Shown here in pieces: positions 62,175 to 64,000 of a stretch of DNA of 64,000 nucleotides. The stretch is taken from NCBI GenBank assembly GCA_964492185.1, contig CAZBJH010000001.1:1-64000 (forward strand), in the 5' to 3' direction. Source of the stretch: JAFGSZ01 sp964492185 (GTDB lineage: Bacteria > Bacteroidota > Bacteroidia > Bacteroidales > UBA10428). The position numbers and the translations under genes are program-made. Position 1 is the stretch's first letter. Each line of letters starts with the position of its first letter. The notes under the pieces were generated by a model. The model was not told the DNA's origin. It made no database searches and worked only from the letters and a program-made list of their open reading frames with translations.

Positions 62175-63405
62175 CCAGTTTCTTCCATAGCATAAACAAG
62201 GCGGCTTTCGATGCTTTTTCTATATTCCGTTCCCGGTGTTCACCCAGTTGGAGACGCTTTGTATATGTACCCCCATCCGTAGCAAGGGCAATCCAGGTAA
62301 GGCCTACAGGTTTTTCCGGCGTACCTCCTTCGGGGCCTGCTATTCCGGATGTTGCAAGGGCATAATCCGTTTTGAACAGGTTTTTTATCCCTTTTGCCAT
62401 TTCAATAACTACCGCTTCACTTACAGCACCATGTTTATCCAGGGTGGATTTATTAACATGTAAGATATCTTTTTTGATGCTATTGCCGTATGCTGTTACC
62501 GACCCTGTGAAATAACCGGAAGCCCCGGGAATCGATGTTATCTTTTGTGCGATGCTGCCACCTGTGCAACTCTCAGCAACAGCAAGTGTTTTCTTTGAAT
62601 CATGCAGCATCTTGCCTATAAGGATCTCCAGCCGGTCTTTATCAAATCCATATACATATTCCGGAATGATCCGGACCAGCTTTTCAATAAAAATGTTCAG
62701 ATCATCCAACGCGGATATATTGTCCGCGGAAAAAGCAGTTAATCTTAACCTTAGTAAACCCGGCGATGGCAGGTAGGCAAGTTTAATATGCGATGGTAAT
62801 TCATCCTCGAAGGATGCTGTTTTTTCAGATATTTCAGACTCTGAAATTCCTGTTGTCAGTATTGTGCGATGAAAAATCGGTGGTAGGCCGGATTGTTTTT
62901 TAAGTTGGGGCAATATTTTATTTACCAGCATTTCTTTCATTTCAAAGGGAACACCCGGCATGGCGATCAGACTCCTTTTTTCTTCTTTAAACCACATTCC
63001 TGCTGCTGTACCAAAATCATTTTCAATAATGGTGCAATCTTCCGGCAGGTCGGCTTGTTTTCTGTTTCTCTCGGTAATCTTGACTTCCCGGGCACGGAGA
63101 AATGAAATATTATGTTTTAGTACTTCAGAATTACGTGCCAGGTGTGTATTAAAGTATTCGGCCAGAGTTTGTTTGGTTATATCATCCCGCGTAGGACCCA
63201 GTCCGCCGGTCATAATAATAAGACCGGCCTGTGTAAAGCCCTGATCGATTGCCTGTTTTATCGATGAGCTCCTGTCAGGTACTGAAAGTATCTGACTGAC
63301 ATTGATACCGGCCATATTCAGATTTTCAGCAATAAATGACGAGTTTGAATCTATTACCTGACCGATCAGGATCTCATCCCCTATTGTAATGATCACTGCT
63401 TCCAT
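62155..63405 (-). CDS. cinA: CinA: nicotinamide-nucleotide amidase with MoaB-like domain
   Basis: A 416-residue protein of NAD salvage (PncC activity on NMN). N-terminal molybdopterin-binding-like domain: TIGDEILIGQVIDSNSSFIA, GGLGPTRDDITKQTLAEYF and MPGVPFEMKEML. C-terminal PncC domain (about 258-416): TLAVAESCTGGSIAQKITSI, SGYFTGSVTAYGNSIKKDIL and ATSGIAGPEGGTPEKPVGLT. Length and both domains are complete. Confidence 0.94.
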   Translation of the reverse strand: MEAVIITIGDEILIGQVIDSNSSFIAENLNMAGINVSQILSVPDRSSSIKQAIDQGFTQAGLIIMTGGLGPTRDDITKQTLAEYFNTHLARNSEVLKHNISFLRAREVKITERNRKQADLPEDCTIIENDFGTAAGMWFKEEKRSLIAMPGVPFEMKEMLVNKILPQLKKQSGLPPIFHRTILTTGISESEISEKTASFEDELPSHIKLAYLPSPGLLRLRLTAFSADNISALDDLNIFIEKLVRIIPEYVYGFDKDRLEILIGKMLHDSKKTLAVAESCTGGSIAQKITSIPGASGYFTGSVTAYGNSIKKDILHVNKSTLDKHGAVSEAVVIEMAKGIKNLFKTDYALATSGIAGPEGGTPEKPVGLTWIALATDGGTYTKRLQLGEHRERNIEKASKAALFMLWKKLVRLSSQ

Positions 63406-63423
63406 TGTGAACTGTTTGATGTA

Positions 63424-63467
63424 AAAAAAGAAAAAGACTTCCGTGGTTTTTAAAACTACGGAAGTCT
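63424..63467 (-). terminator. Terminator after the tRNA genes
   Basis: On the minus strand, AGACTTCCGTAGTTTT and AAAACCACGGAAGTCT form a long stem followed by a T-rich tail, between the tRNA pair and the cinA start. Confidence 0.75.
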
Positions 63468-63486
63468 ATGCTTAATTATTGAAAAG

Positions 63487-63558
63487 AGCGGGAAACGGGA
63501 TTCGAACCCGCGACCCTCAGCTTGGGAAGCTGATGCTCTACCCCTGAGCTACTCCCGC
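63487..63558 (-). tRNA. tRNA-Gly (anticodon CCC)
   Basis: 72 nt cloverleaf: 5' GCGGGAGTAGCTCAG, anticodon loop TTCCCAA between TCAGC and GCTGA, and GGTTCGAATCC in the T arm. The CCC anticodon reads GGG. The 3' CCA is not encoded. Confidence 0.93.
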
Positions 63559-63561
63559 AAG

Positions 63562-63635
63562 AGCCACCTACGGGATTTGAACCCGTGACCTGTTGTTTAC
63601 GAAACAACCGCTCTGACCAACTGAGCTAAAGTGGC
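63562..63635 (-). tRNA. tRNA-Thr (anticodon CGT)
   Basis: 74 nt cloverleaf: 5' GCCACTTTAGCTCAGTTGGT, anticodon loop TTCGTAA between GTTGT and ACAAC, T arm GGTTCAAATCC, acceptor 3' strand AGGTGGC. Three bases from tRNA-Gly; the two are probably co-transcribed. No encoded CCA. Confidence 0.93.
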
Positions 63636-63731
63636 AAATATATAATATTATACATTATATTTTGCCGGTCAAAAATAGATATTTATCCAGATAAAAATAA
63701 AAAATACTTTAAAAAAACACTTGTGTCCCGT

Positions 63732-64000
63732 TTACTGTCTTTCCCTTATTGCTTTGATCCTTTGCAAAAGCGGGGGATGTGAATAGTAGAAAAACACGTA
63801 CAGGGGATGGGGTGTTAAATTACTCAGGTTCTTTTTAGAAAGCTTTTTTAGCGCGGATATAAGATTTTCTCCGTTTCCTTCATATTGATCCCGGGCAAAC
63901 CTGTCGGCACTGTATTCGTTCTTTCTTGAGTAGGCATTCATGAATAGTCCTATTACCAGGGATATCGGGCTATATAGTACACCAAAAGCAATCAGTCCGA
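63732..64000 (-). CDS. M48 (Ste24-like) membrane zinc metallopeptidase, partial
   Basis: Only the C-terminal part is in the window; the frame stays open to the right edge. A hydrophobic helix (GLIAFGVLYSPISLVIGLF) is followed by SRKNEYSADRFA, with the conserved Glu zinc ligand and the downstream Asp, and HPPLLQRIKAI near the end. These match the Ste24/HtpX family, which degrades membrane or prenylated proteins. The HEXXH motif lies beyond the window edge. Confidence 0.85.
   Translation of the reverse strand, partial: GLIAFGVLYSPISLVIGLFMNAYSRKNEYSADRFARDQYEGNGENLISALKKLSKKNLSNLTPHPLYVFFYYSHPPLLQRIKAIRERQ

Overview
The window looks like a chromosomal segment from a free-living, AT-rich member of the Bacteroidota, probably order Bacteroidales or a near relative. 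Supporting signs are candidate TAnnTTTG -7 promoter boxes, weak Shine-Dalgarno use, secreted proteins with type IX secretion C-terminal sorting domains, a GldM C-terminal-domain protein, ribosomal protein bTHX, and the gene block rpmB-rpmG-DUF4295-ftsY-rimO. A 100-N scaffold gap at 45379-45478 shows this is a draft assembly. The right edge cuts an M48 peptidase gene.

Layout. 1-9.4 kb: envelope and exported proteins (OmpA-like, TPR/propeller, SPOR-domain, GldM-C), a SpoIIE-type phosphatase and an OLD/Rad50-like ATPase. 9.4-15.2 kb: rlmN, a secreted basic protein, metA (homoserine acyltransferase with Glu111), a DUF218 protein, a Lys-rich protein and an extended bTHX. 15.3-25.4 kb: a housekeeping block with rpmB, rpmG, DUF4295, ftsY, rimO, clpC, gyrA and a TPR protein. 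25.4-33.2 kb: three secreted CotH-kinase-type proteins and a methyltransferase. 33.3-39.4 kb: exported proteins, including one built of five copies of an apparently unnamed domain, and a TreT-like trehalose synthase. 39.6-47.2 kb: hflKC, a FemAB-like protein, a peroxiredoxin fused to a repeat, a cold-shock protein, plsC, a tandem-repeat coiled-coil protein broken by the assembly gap, and tyrA. 47.3-57.4 kb: a repeat-rich stretch with a metallopeptidase, a nuclease-like protein lacking its catalytic His, a CHAD protein, an M16 peptidase, a HAD phosphatase and remains of an ECF sigma/SusD locus. 57.5-62.2 kb: an oxidative L-fucose operon (cupin, aldose dehydrogenase, FucP, lactonase, Zn-dehydrogenase). 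62.2-64 kb: cinA, two tRNA genes and the partial M48 peptidase.

The most unusual signal is a family of short palindromic elements of two types, A (about 145 bp) and B (about 167 bp). They share TA-flanked terminal sequences (TAGTGTCTGTCC / TAGAGTYTGTC), are scattered through the window and are stacked in places. They look like miniature inverted-repeat elements. Their ends interact with genes: two genes have their TAG stop codon exactly at an element edge, and the only in-frame ATG of the peroxiredoxin lies inside a B element. A second palindromic family (two copies) and a 120-bp tandem palindrome are also present. Other points of interest are two micro-proteins sharing one hydrophobic helix plus a TAPE motif, and an assembly gap whose true size can be predicted from a 252-bp repeat.

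All calls come from reading the sequence and remembered family motifs; no database search was run. Repeat boundaries are accurate to a few bases where both ends are clear.
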